Origin: Bacteroidales bacterium UBA7258
GTDB taxonomy: Bacteria; Bacteroidota; Bacteroidia; Bacteroidales; UBA932
DNA: 49,528 bases
Direction: 5' to 3'
Assembly (NCBI GenBank): GCA_002472565.1
Contig: DKSK01000018.1
Coordinates: 1-49,528, forward strand
Shown: positions 1 through 7,879 of the stretch, piece after piece
How the letters are laid out: each line of letters opens with the position of its first letter
Numbering within the stretch: position 1 is the first letter of the stretch
The notes under the pieces: model-generated
What the model was told of the DNA's origin: nothing
Seen by the model: only the letters and a program-made list of their open reading frames with translations
Database searches by the model: none
Program-made: the position numbers and the translations under genes

Positions 1-146
1 TGCGCCAAGCAAATCCGCATCTCCAAGACGATGCTTGCAGAGCCTACCCCCTCGGACAGCTTCTTTATCCTCTTGTCAGAACATGGCCCTGATGTATCTC
101 AGATTCATATGTCTGCATAAAAATAGGAAAATAGAAATATTAAAAG

Positions 147-154
147 TATCTTTG
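147..154 (+). promoter_or_regulatory. Probable -7 promoter element of the polysaccharide export operon
   Basis: TATCTTTG matches the Bacteroidetes primary sigma -7 consensus TAnnTTTG and lies 22 bases before the chosen start of the export lipoprotein. I see no clear TTTG at -33. Nothing else is recognisable between the left edge and this site. Confidence 0.5.
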
Positions 155-175
155 CTTGTTGTATATTGTTCGGTT

Positions 176-1000
176 ATGAAACCATTTCTTAAAGCATTGA
201 CACTTATCTGTCTCGCCGCTGCCATTGCTTCCTGCGGTTCCAAGACTTATAAGAATATCGATTATCTTCAGAATGTTTTGAGAGACACCACAATGTCTCT
301 GAATACAAATTTCAACGAGGGCATCATAGTCCAGCCTAAGGACATGATATCGATTGTTGTGACAAGCCGTAATCCGGAACTTTCTGCGATGTTCAACCTT
401 GCGTCAGTGACCTATCAGGCTGGTTCTGAGAGCGGGGTTTCGGGCGGATATCAACGTATCATGGGTTATTCCGTAGACGAAAACGGAGACATTGATTTCC
501 CTATTTTAGGCAAACTTCATGTAGCCGGACTCAATCGCTGGGGCGTAGCGGAGGTAGTCAAAAACGAACTTGTCAGAAAGAATCTTCTGAAGGATGCGGT
601 AGTCACTGTCGAATTCTTGAACTTCAAGATCTCGGTCGTAGGCGAAGTCTCCAGGCCGGGCACATTCAATGTTACAGGCGATAGAATCAATATTCTTGAG
701 GCGATAAGCCTTGCGGGAGACCTTACCATCTACGGCAAGAGAGACAATGTGACTGTCATAAGGGAACAGAACGGAAAACGCCAGCTCTACAAGATTGACC
801 TCAGGGACACGGAACTTTTCAAGTCTCCGGCTTACTACCTCCAGCAGAATGATGTGGTCTACGTCCAGCCTAACAAGGTGAGGGCAGGCCAGTCTACTAT
901 CAACGAGAACAGCTTCAGGTCAGTCAGCTTCTGGACAACCTTGTCCGCAAGCTTCCTGAGCATCGCCAACCTCATAGTCACTATTTCTAAGAATAATTAA
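176..1000 (+). CDS. Polysaccharide export outer-membrane lipoprotein, Wza/BexD family
   Basis: This is the periplasmic and outer-membrane export component for a capsule or exopolysaccharide. I start it at the ATG giving MKPFLKAL because a lipoprotein signal follows: a hydrophobic stretch and a lipobox ending ASC|G at about residue 20. An upstream in-frame start would place 47 unrelated residues before the signal peptide and would cover the promoter. About 274 residues follow the family order: a Poly_export domain (motif VQPKDMISIVV, about residues 55-130), then a SLBB-type domain (VVGEVSRPGTFNV, about 155-230). The hydrophobic C-terminus suggests a membrane segment. The Wzc-like kinase follows after 16 bases, as expected for a Wza-Wzc pair. 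The family call is firm; the polysaccharide it exports is unknown. Confidence 0.9.
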   Translation: MKPFLKALTLICLAAAIASCGSKTYKNIDYLQNVLRDTTMSLNTNFNEGIIVQPKDMISIVVTSRNPELSAMFNLASVTYQAGSESGVSGGYQRIMGYSVDENGDIDFPILGKLHVAGLNRWGVAEVVKNELVRKNLLKDAVVTVEFLNFKISVVGEVSRPGTFNVTGDRINILEAISLAGDLTIYGKRDNVTVIREQNGKRQLYKIDLRDTELFKSPAYYLQQNDVVYVQPNKVRAGQSTINENSFRSVSFWTTLSASFLSIANLIVTISKNN

Positions 1001-1016
1001 CTTATATCCCAACCCG

Positions 1017-3491
1017 ATGACGGAAGATAAGTTCAACATCAACCAGATGCAGGAAGCCGAGGAGGAAAACACCCTGCAGCTGGCAGACATATGGTCCATG
1101 ATATGGGGCAACAAAGTCTGGTATGTCATATCCATTTTCATCTGCCTGCTCGTTGCGGCTTTCTATCTGTACAAAACACCTAAGTCCTACAGCAGGACTG
1201 CCCAAGTCATAATAGACGAAGATGCCGAGAATTCCGCCCTCCGGGACCTGACTTCATTCGCGCAGAGCGCCGCGAGGTACCGTTACAGCGGAAGCAACGT
1301 CTACAATGAGATCGAATTCTTGAGTTCCCCTGATCTCATGGCCAGAGTGGTTGACAGGCTGGGTTACGAAACGAGTTACACCCAGGTCCAGACCTTCCGG
1401 GAGAGAGAACTTTTCTCCAGCACTCCATTCGAGATGCTGATTTTGGGAGATAATATGGCCTCAGCCTTCTCATTCATCGCTGTCCCTAAGCCTGACAGTT
1501 CCTTCGTCCTGACGGGCTTCACCGTCGGTGACCAGAAAATGAGCGGTTCCGAGGCCAAGAAGATGAGACAGACCAAGGTGAAGGGAAGACTGCGCGACAC
1601 TGTCTCCACCCCGGTCGGCGATGTAGTCCTCCTTCCGACAATTTACTATCCGGAATGGAAGTCGGAGGTAAGAGTCGACTGGCTTAAGGCTGCCACCAGA
1701 GCCAAGGACTTCCTTAATAGCTTGAGTGTCTCTCTGACCAACAAGGAGTCTACGGTAGTCGCCCTGTCCATGACCGACAGATTCCCGCAGAGGGCGGCCG
1801 ACATCCTCAATACCCTTATTGACATCTACAATGAGGAGTGGGTTGACGACAAGAACAAGTCCGCCAAAAACACCACTCAGTTCATCAACGAAAGGCTTGT
1901 AGTCATCGAAAGAGAACTCGGAGGCGTAGAGTCCGACCTTAAGAAATACAAGGAAGCCAACAAGATCACGGACATCGAGTCCGTCTCCCAGACCTACCTC
2001 GATCAATCTTCGACCTATGCCCAGAAAGCCTTCGAAGTCAGCAATCAGCTGAACATCGCGAAATTCATCAAAGAATATCTCAATGACCCGGCGCATTCGA
2101 GGTCTTTGATCCCTGCCAACGCAGGAATCAACAGCGACAACATCGAGAGCCAGATTACGAGCTATAACCAGACCCTTCTCGAAAGGGACAGGCTCCTTGC
2201 CGAGAGCAGTTCTTCGAACCCGATAGTCGCCGACATGAACGAGTCCCTCGAGGCCATGAAGAGCGCCATCAACCGTTCAATCGACAACCTCATCTCCACT
2301 CTTGAACTTCAGCAGGGCAAGATCCAGAACCAGGAGAATGACATTCTCGGGCGGATAGCCTCGACCTCAGGTCAGCAGCTTGAACTCCTGTCCATCGAGC
2401 GTCAGCAGAAGGTCAAGGAGGAGCTCTATGTCTACCTTCTGCAGAAGCGTGAGGAAAACGAAATCGCCAGCCTTGTGAACGTAGGAAACACCCGCTTGGT
2501 GATGTCGCCGAACGGTTCCCCGTATCCTGTGTCACCGAAGAAGAAGATTGTGCTTCTCTTAGCCCTTTTCTTTGGACTGGGACTTCCGTTCCTCGTATTC
2601 TTCCTCATCAACCAGCTTGACACCAGAGTCAAGAGCCGTTCAGACCTTTCCAAACTTACCGTTCCTTTCCTTGCTGAAATTCCTCAGATCGGAGTTCCGA
2701 CAAGATGGATCGACAAGATCCGAAGCGACAAGTACGACAACGACAACTGCCGCATAATCGTAGAACAGGGCAAGCGTGATTCCGTCAACGAGGCCTTCAG
2801 AGTGCTGAGAACCAACATCGATCTCATGTTCAGCGGCCATAAAGGCTGCCGTAAGATAATGGTCACCTCCTTCAATCCTAACGCAGGAAAGACCTTCATC
2901 GTCATGAACATGGCCGCCTCCATGGCTCTTAAGGGCTCGAAGACCCTTCTTCTTGATCTCGACCTCCGTAAGGCAACCCTCAGCAAGGCTCTCAACATGA
3001 ACCATACAGGAGTCGCCTCCTATCTTTCTGGCAGGCTCGACGATTATCATGACAAGGTCATCACCGTAAGGGATAATCTCTACCTCCTTCCAGTGGGCGC
3101 TTTGCCTCCTAACCCTTCTGAACTTCTTGAGTCTGAGAGATTTGCGTCTCTCATTTCCAAGCTTAGCGAGGAGTATGATTATCTCCTCGTAGACGCGGCC
3201 CCTATCGACTTGGTTGCGGATACCTCAATTATATCGAAATATGTCGATCTCTCAGTCTTCATCATGAGATGCGGCCTCTTCGACAAGCGGGCCATTCCTG
3301 CCGTGGAGAAGATCTACGCCGAGAACAGATTCAACAGGATGTCCATAGTTCTTAACGGAGCCGAGCAGCTTCATCATTCCTACGGCTACGGAACATACGG
3401 CTATGGTTATGGCTACGGTTACGGCTATGGCTATGGATATGGTAACGGAGCCGGGGAGGGCGATGACTCCGCGACAAAGTCTTCTAAGTAA
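1017..3491 (+). CDS. Wzc-like chain-length determinant and BY-type tyrosine autokinase
   Basis: An inner-membrane co-polymerase that controls polysaccharide chain length and export through tyrosine autophosphorylation. The 824 residues show a first membrane helix (about 34-52), a long periplasmic Wzz region with coiled-coil-like stretches, a second helix (about 508-533) and a cytoplasmic BY-kinase domain. That domain has Walker A NPNAGKTF (about 620), Walker A' LLLDLDLRK (about 645) and Walker B YLLVDAAPID (about 722). The C-terminus is a tyrosine cluster of alternating Tyr-Gly, the usual autophosphorylation site. The PHP phosphatase directly downstream is the expected opposing enzyme. Kinase and adaptor are in one chain, as in proteobacterial Wzc, not split as in Firmicutes CpsC/CpsD. 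Confidence 0.93.
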   Translation: MTEDKFNINQMQEAEEENTLQLADIWSMIWGNKVWYVISIFICLLVAAFYLYKTPKSYSRTAQVIIDEDAENSALRDLTSFAQSAARYRYSGSNVYNEIEFLSSPDLMARVVDRLGYETSYTQVQTFRERELFSSTPFEMLILGDNMASAFSFIAVPKPDSSFVLTGFTVGDQKMSGSEAKKMRQTKVKGRLRDTVSTPVGDVVLLPTIYYPEWKSEVRVDWLKAATRAKDFLNSLSVSLTNKESTVVALSMTDRFPQRAADILNTLIDIYNEEWVDDKNKSAKNTTQFINERLVVIERELGGVESDLKKYKEANKITDIESVSQTYLDQSSTYAQKAFEVSNQLNIAKFIKEYLNDPAHSRSLIPANAGINSDNIESQITSYNQTLLERDRLLAESSSSNPIVADMNESLEAMKSAINRSIDNLISTLELQQGKIQNQENDILGRIASTSGQQLELLSIERQQKVKEELYVYLLQKREENEIASLVNVGNTRLVMSPNGSPYPVSPKKKIVLLLALFFGLGLPFLVFFLINQLDTRVKSRSDLSKLTVPFLAEIPQIGVPTRWIDKIRSDKYDNDNCRIIVEQGKRDSVNEAFRVLRTNIDLMFSGHKGCRKIMVTSFNPNAGKTFIVMNMAASMALKGSKTLLLDLDLRKATLSKALNMNHTGVASYLSGRLDDYHDKVITVRDNLYLLPVGALPPNPSELLESERFASLISKLSEEYDYLLVDAAPIDLVADTSIISKYVDLSVFIMRCGLFDKRAIPAVEKIYAENRFNRMSIVLNGAEQLHHSYGYGTYGYGYGYGYGYGYGYGNGAGEGDDSATKSSK
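3381..3443 (+). repeat. Tyr-Gly codon repeat encoding the kinase tyrosine tail
   Basis: A run of alternating TAY and GGN codons encodes about ten Tyr-Gly dipeptides at residues 789-809 of the Wzc-like kinase. Near-perfect 6- and 12-base periodicity makes it prone to slippage, so the number of phosphorylatable tyrosines could vary between strains. Confidence 0.85.
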
Positions 3492-3527
3492 CAATCTTGT
3501 CCAAGAGGAGGTAAGTTAGCGTAACTG

Positions 3528-4247
3528 ATGTTCGGATTTTTCGGAAGCAGGAAATCTTTTATTGAAAGCGGACTTCTACTCGGAGCCGTTGACAGTCATT
3601 CCCACATACTCTATGGCTTGGACGACGGGGTCAAGACGGTGGAGGAAAGCCTCACAATCTTGAAATTCCTCGAAGGAGTCGGCCTTAAGACGCTTTGGTT
3701 CACACCCCATACCATGGAGGACGTGCCCAATACGACAGAAGGAATCATGAAGCGCTTCGCTGAGCTGAAGGAGGCCTATAAAGGTCCGATAAAGCTCAAC
3801 GTAGCTTCTGAATACATGATAGACAATAATTTCCATCATCATCTGGACAGGAGGGACTTGCTCCTTCATGGACAGGACAGGGTCCTTGTCGAGACCTCGA
3901 CGGTCTTTCCTCCGATTGATTTCTGGGAAGTTCTGGGAGAGATGATGAAGGCCGGGTACCGCCCGCTTATTGCACATCCTGAACGATATGTCTATCTCGG
4001 CATGAACGATTACTCCAGACTCCATGACATGGGCTGCCTATTTCAGCTCAACCTGCCTTCAATCGTGGGCGTCTATGGACAGGAGGTCCATGACAAGGCT
4101 CTGGCCCTCATTGAGAAGGGCTGGTATTGCATGGCAGGCTCAGATTGCCATCGTTACCATGCCGTGAAGATGCAGTGCGAGGCAAAGATCCTCAAAACTG
4201 ATACTATAAAGAAATTGCAAAGCCTTCTCCATCCAGAGGAAGACTGA
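3528..4247 (+). CDS. PHP-domain protein-tyrosine phosphatase, CpsB/YwqE family
   Basis: A manganese-dependent phosphatase that dephosphorylates the tyrosine-rich tail of the polysaccharide kinase. The 239 residues carry the PHP metal-binding motifs: DSHSHILYGLDDG (His24, His26), AHPERY (about 149) and GSDCHR (about 204). The length fits the family. A GAGGAGG-like ribosome binding site lies upstream of the ATG, and the gene follows the kinase by 36 bases, so the three genes form a Wza-Wzc-phosphatase set. Confidence in the family is high; the substrate is inferred from the neighbours. Confidence 0.9.
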   Translation: MFGFFGSRKSFIESGLLLGAVDSHSHILYGLDDGVKTVEESLTILKFLEGVGLKTLWFTPHTMEDVPNTTEGIMKRFAELKEAYKGPIKLNVASEYMIDNNFHHHLDRRDLLLHGQDRVLVETSTVFPPIDFWEVLGEMMKAGYRPLIAHPERYVYLGMNDYSRLHDMGCLFQLNLPSIVGVYGQEVHDKALALIEKGWYCMAGSDCHRYHAVKMQCEAKILKTDTIKKLQSLLHPEED

Positions 4248-4258
4248 GCCCCTCCGTC

Positions 4259-5182
4259 ATGAACATTCTTGTTACCGGGGCGAACGGCCAGCTTGGAACC
4301 GAACTTCGCAATTTGGCGGCCAATGGTAAAGACCGATGGATTTTCAGTGACGTCAGTCAGGTTCCCGGCCTTGAGACTCTGAGCCTGGATGTCAGCGACC
4401 TCGATACCTTGAGACTCCTAAGCGAGAGCGAGTCGGTCGACCTCTTCATCAACTGCGCGTCCTACTCCGATGTCGACAAGGCGGAAAGCGACCAGAGCCT
4501 GGCCGATTCCATCAACCATCTAGCCGCTGCCTCTCTCGCTAAGGTCTCCTTCGAGAGAGGTGCCTTCCTCATCCATATTTCCTCTGACTATGTCTTCCAC
4601 GGCGACAGCTCTGTCCCATACAAAGAGGATGACGAAACGGATCCTCTGGGAGTCTATGGCGTGACAAAACTTGCGGGGGAGCGGGCCATCGAAAATTCCG
4701 GCTGCTCCTACCTTATCTTAAGGACGGCATGGCTCTTCTCTCCTTACGGACACAATTTCGTGAAAACCATACTGGAGCTCTCTGCCGAGCGTCCGAATCT
4801 CAGGGTTGTCTTCGACCAGATTGGCTCGCCGACCTATGCAGCCGATCTAGCCAAGTTCATCTGTGATGTGGTCGATAGGAGGCAGTTCATTGACGGGAGA
4901 ATCTATCACATTACGGACGAGGGTGCGATTTCATGGTATGATTTTGCCAAGGCAATCTCCGAAATCGCAGGCGGTTACGATGTCTTGGCCGGGAAAGCCA
5001 GACGCCATTGTGACATCCTTCCATGCCACAGCGAAGATTATCCATCGGCCGCCCGGAGACCGCATTATTCCGTCCTGGATAAGAGCCTCGTCAAAAGAGA
5101 TTTCGGAGTCACCCTCCCATATTGGCGCGATTCTCTCCTAAAGTGCATCGACCGCATTTTCGGCATGCGTGAAAAGGCCTGA
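4259..5182 (+). CDS. rfbD: dTDP-4-dehydrorhamnose reductase, RmlD family
   Basis: This NADPH-dependent reductase makes dTDP-L-rhamnose, a sugar donor for surface polysaccharide. It is a 307-residue short-chain dehydrogenase-like protein with the N-terminal Rossmann motif GANGQLG (residues 7-13), a substrate Ser/Thr region (HISSDYVF) and the catalytic Tyr132-x3-Lys136 (YGVTK). Length and motifs fit RmlD. It follows the phosphatase by 11 bases and probably shares its transcript. The rest of the rhamnose pathway (RmlA, B, C) is not in this window. The symbol could equally be rmlD. Confidence 0.88.
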   Translation: MNILVTGANGQLGTELRNLAANGKDRWIFSDVSQVPGLETLSLDVSDLDTLRLLSESESVDLFINCASYSDVDKAESDQSLADSINHLAAASLAKVSFERGAFLIHISSDYVFHGDSSVPYKEDDETDPLGVYGVTKLAGERAIENSGCSYLILRTAWLFSPYGHNFVKTILELSAERPNLRVVFDQIGSPTYAADLAKFICDVVDRRQFIDGRIYHITDEGAISWYDFAKAISEIAGGYDVLAGKARRHCDILPCHSEDYPSAARRPHYSVLDKSLVKRDFGVTLPYWRDSLLKCIDRIFGMREKA

Positions 5183-5335
5183 CATATAACCCACGATTAC
5201 CCGATACTGAGCAAATGGATTTCATAGAAATATCACTATGCTTGTAGCACTTCTTGATAAATTTAGCCAAATGATTTCGTGACCTTACACGCACCTTGTA
5301 TGAACCATCCTGTTTCCCGTAATGGGACACCCATT

Positions 5336-5458
5336 TCAGCAGTTTGCTGAGATGATGTTGAGTAGCTCGGTCACTTCGGGCTCCTCTTTGGTGTGGAGCA
5401 GGACCGATTTGCGCTTGCCGTGTTCAAGACTGATTGAGCATCTACGCGAAACGCAAAA
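5336..5458 (-). pseudogene. Start-less coding remnant next to the tmRNA 3' end (uncertain)
   Basis: Reading leftward from the tmRNA 3' end, an open stretch without a start codon ends in a peptide containing KRKSVLLHTKEEPEVTELL before a stop. It looks like the charged C-terminal tail of some protein, but I cannot name the family. A second frame to about 5190 also stays open. The position beside ssrA, a frequent integration site for mobile islands, suggests a scar of an inserted element. The 280 bases between rfbD and ssrA otherwise hold nothing I can assign. Confidence 0.25.
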
Positions 5459-5462
5459 TTTG

Positions 5463-5857
5463 TGGAGATGGGCGGACTCGAACCGCCGTCCAAACGCCGT
5501 ACCAGACAGCTTTCTACACGCTTATTCTTCCTTTAGTTTTCGTCCGCGGCCTGCCGAAAGACGGGCTAGCCACAGCTTATCCGCTGAAATCTCGGACGGC
5601 AATAGCGGAGTCCGCCGTCCTATCCCCGTCTGATGAAACCCCTTGATCGGGCCGAGGGGGCCAAACCCGAGGGATCCTCGTTCCTGCCGCAGCCTTGGCG
5701 GCTGGAATTGAGCCAACTAGAACATGTCTAATTAGGCAGCGAGTGCGTAGTTGTTATTGGCAACTAATTTTTCGAAGGCTGAGATTAACGGGCCGACCCT
5801 CAGAGGCCCGACGTGCTTACCATCCGACATCAACGCTGTCAAATCCAAAACATCCCC
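5463..5857 (-). ncRNA. ssrA: Transfer-messenger RNA (tmRNA)
   Basis: tmRNA rescues stalled ribosomes and tags nascent proteins for degradation. The 5' end reads GGGGATG and pairs with CATCTCC near the 3' end, forming the tRNA-like acceptor stem. The T-arm GGTTCGAGTCC lies just before that 3' strand. The resume region TTAGTT-GCC leads into a tag ORF (5761 down to 5732) encoding ANNNYALAA followed by TAA. YALAA is the classic degradation tail. The 3' CCA is not encoded: after the discriminator A the DNA reads CAA. CCA must therefore be added enzymatically, and a CCA-adding enzyme is encoded at 41369-42919. The length of about 395 bases is normal. Confidence 0.95.
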
Positions 5858-5872
5858 ATTGCCGAAGGCATA

Positions 5873-5880
5873 CAAATATA
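5873..5880 (-). promoter_or_regulatory. ssrA -7 promoter element
   Basis: On the minus strand this reads TATATTTG, an exact TAnnTTTG match, 16 bases upstream of the mature tmRNA 5' end. No clear -33 TTTG is visible. Confidence 0.65.
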
Positions 5881-6060
5881 CGGAAAATCTTGACAGCTGG
5901 TTTCAATCCGCGTCAAAATCTTCGGTCCTTTAGTGCAGGCCCTGCGCCTTGTTTCTTTGAGAATATCAGGACAGGAGGCTCTTTGCCGACTTAAGCCCAA
6001 AGAAATGGAGCGAAAATATCGCAACACGAAGATTTGCGGAGCGTGGCTGGCGAAGAAAAA

Positions 6061-6090
6061 TAAAAAAACCGGAACGAAGCACGTCCCGGT
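6061..6090 (-). terminator. Intrinsic terminator of the small RNA
   Basis: On the minus strand ACCGGGACG and CGTTCCGGT form a 9-bp stem (one G-T pair) with a 5-base loop, followed by seven T residues. This is a textbook rho-independent terminator. Confidence 0.88.
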
Positions 6091-6218
6091 TTTAGCGGTA
6101 TTCGGAGTTGTACTCCTTTTCCATCTGAGCTGGCCTCTGAAACCTTAAAGGATCTAAGGACTTCCACGGCCTCATTCGCTCCCGGTGGGGCGACAAGGAC
6201 TTCCGTTTCTCAAATGTC
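6061..6218 (-). ncRNA. Structured small RNA gene, possibly 6S RNA (ssrS)
   Basis: The unit has its own promoter (TATATTTG just upstream) and an intrinsic terminator at its end, but no plausible ORF. The roughly 158-nt transcript folds by eye into a rod. CATTTGAG near the 5' end pairs over 8 positions with CTCAGATG, and an apical arm forms from CCACCGG with CCGTGG. A separate hairpin GGAGT-ACA-ACTCC then precedes the terminator. The sequence GGAAGTCCTT occurs twice inside the rod. A long closing stem, a loose centre and an apical hairpin resemble 6S RNA, and I see no signal recognition particle or RNase P motifs. The RNA gene call is fairly safe; the 6S identity is a guess. Confidence 0.6.
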
Positions 6219-6223
6219 CGATG

Positions 6224-6231
6224 CAAATATA
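6224..6231 (-). promoter_or_regulatory. -7 promoter element of the small RNA
   Basis: TATATTTG on the minus strand, with a very AT-rich upstream region (6232-6300). Transcription should begin about 5-8 bases downstream, just before the closing stem of the RNA. Confidence 0.65.
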
Positions 6232-6408
6232 TAGATAATTTTTCGATTTTATAAAGTTTTCAACAATAATTTTAACATTTTTGTTAATAAAATCATTTTA
6301 AAGGGTCTTGTCCGGTTCAAAACTTAGATTCGGATTCGATTTTTCGGCCTGATACAATAAGGACCGAAGCCAGCGAAGCCCCTCACCGGTTTTCTTGTCT
6401 GCTGCGCG

Positions 6409-6499
6409 TAACCCCTGAGCAGAGATTGTGCCTCTGAGTGGCCTGGGAGGCAGGGCCAGTACGCAGGGGGTAGCTGTAGAGCATACCCCTGCGCAGAGA
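6409..6499 (+). repeat. Inverted and direct repeats upstream of the TPR gene promoter
   Basis: CGCAGGGGGTA (6462-6472) and TACCCCTGCG (6484-6493) form an inverted repeat with an 11-base spacer. A related direct copy, TAACCCCTGAGCAGAGA, begins near 6410 and resembles TACCCCTGCGCAGAGA at 6484-6499. The set ends 8 bases before the -7 element of the next gene, a position typical of a regulator site. The rest of 6232-6460 shows nothing recognisable. Confidence 0.45.
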
Positions 6500-6506
6500 A
6501 AGTTGC

Positions 6507-6514
6507 TATATTTG
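6507..6514 (+). promoter_or_regulatory. -7 promoter element of the TPR protein gene
   Basis: TATATTTG, an exact consensus match. An in-frame GTG at 6514 shares the last base of this element, so that GTG cannot be the start in the main transcript. This decides for the ATG at 6532. Confidence 0.65.
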
Positions 6515-6531
6515 TGAAAAACTTTCATGAT

Positions 6532-7614
6532 ATGAAAAGTACTATGCGGATTGCGGCGACCCTGCTTGCGCTCGTCCTGTTCTCCGGGGCTGGAAAGGCG
6601 GCCTTCGCCCAGACCCTGCGTTGCGTTACGGACGGGGTGGCCATGAACGGAAGAATTGATCCAAAGTCTTGGTACGTAAGCCTTTCAGCTTCCACCTTCA
6701 TGTTCCTTTATGAGAACGGCTCGATTGGAGAAGACGAGGTGACAGGAACCTACTCCATGAAAATATCGACAGGGGAGACGAAGACGGTGCTCGGCCTCAA
6801 GCTGAAAAAGTTCATGGTAGAAGGCAAGAGCTACGATGGAATCAGGGCCTGTGTCATCGACAACCAGAACGTCCCGGTGCTCATCGGCCTCAGCGCCTTG
6901 CCAGGAGAGGAAGAATATATGGAGGACTTGATAACGAAGGCGAAGGAGGATGAGGCTGTAAAGGCATGGTCTGATTCTATGGCTCATGCTAATAAGAATC
7001 TGGCTATCAAATATTTCAATGAAAAATCCTATAATCTGGCGGCGGACAAGTTCGCCCGTCTTAAGGACGCGGGGCAGCTTGATTCACGCTCGACATATTT
7101 CTATATATGTACACTGGCCTTTTCGGGGGATTACCGCCGTTGCGTCGATGAGGGGGAGGCTTGGTTGAAGGAGAATGACGGAAATCCGAATCAGGCTACG
7201 GTGGAAATGCTTCTCGGGGCTTCGTATCAGCAGCTTGGCGAGAAGGATAAGGCGATAAGATACAAGAAGCTATATCTGGAGAGGACGGTGCCGGACAAGG
7301 ATTATGGTACATATATCAATGTCTTGTTGAGTCTCGGATCCTGCCTTAACGGAATTGACGAGACGGAGGCCTTGAATTACTACAAGAAGGCCTTTGAGCT
7401 TGTTTCGGATCATGGCGGATTCACCGAGAAGATGGTTTCGGACGGGCTTGTCCAGGATGAGGCCGCGGCTACGGCTCTTTATGGTATGGGCATTTCGGCT
7501 CTGCGTTCGGGCAATAAGAAGGATGGCAGACGCTGGATGGTCGATGCGGCGCTATGCGGTAATGCAGATGCCGCGGATTTTTGCCGGAAAATATCTTGGC
7601 GTTTGAAAAGGTGA
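6532..7614 (+). CDS. Exported protein with tetratricopeptide repeats
   Basis: A secreted or periplasmic protein of about 360 residues; exact function unknown. The start giving MKSTMRIAATLL is preferred because the signal peptide follows at once (hydrophobic core, cleavage near AFAQ) and the promoter overlaps the longer frame. Residues about 25-130 form a beta-rich domain I do not recognise. From about 150 the sequence becomes helical with TPR spacing (KYFNEKSYNLAADKFARL, LLGASYQQLGEKDKAI, ALNYYKKAFEL). The end (GNADAADFCRKI) resembles a Sel1-like repeat. Such repeats usually mediate protein-protein contacts. It stands alone between regulatory DNA and the aminotransferase. Confidence 0.75.
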   Translation: MKSTMRIAATLLALVLFSGAGKAAFAQTLRCVTDGVAMNGRIDPKSWYVSLSASTFMFLYENGSIGEDEVTGTYSMKISTGETKTVLGLKLKKFMVEGKSYDGIRACVIDNQNVPVLIGLSALPGEEEYMEDLITKAKEDEAVKAWSDSMAHANKNLAIKYFNEKSYNLAADKFARLKDAGQLDSRSTYFYICTLAFSGDYRRCVDEGEAWLKENDGNPNQATVEMLLGASYQQLGEKDKAIRYKKLYLERTVPDKDYGTYINVLLSLGSCLNGIDETEALNYYKKAFELVSDHGGFTEKMVSDGLVQDEAAATALYGMGISALRSGNKKDGRRWMVDAALCGNADAADFCRKISWRLKR

Positions 7615-7714
7615 GAGTCGGTGAGCGCGGTGAGGCGTGGTTTGCCTGGCAGATGAATGTGGTTGAGGATTTTCGGTGCCTTGGCTATTGTGGTTATATT
7701 TTCGAATAATTCCC

Positions 7715-7744
7715 TTGTCTTAGACTTTTAATTTGCTATATTTA
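7715..7744 (+). promoter_or_regulatory. Possible promoter of the aminotransferase gene
   Basis: TTGT at 7715-7718 and TATATTTA at 7737-7744 are separated by 18 bases, close to the Bacteroidetes TTTG/TAnnTTTG pattern with one mismatch in the -7 box. The leader to the ATG would be about 130 bases and shows nothing else I can name. Confidence 0.35.
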
Positions 7745-7879
7745 ACGTTTGAATAATGGCGATTCCGGACGTGAGGGAAGGGATGGGTATTTGAGCGTGA
7801 CCGAGATGACGATGTCCGGACGATGAGGGTGAGGGGTGCGAAAACGTATTGACCATAATTAATAACACTATATCAACAT

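Noticed and set aside
5322..5994. Several plus-strand open frames of 60-103 codons
   Set aside because: They cross the tmRNA gene and its promoter; the RNA secondary structure explains the sequence.
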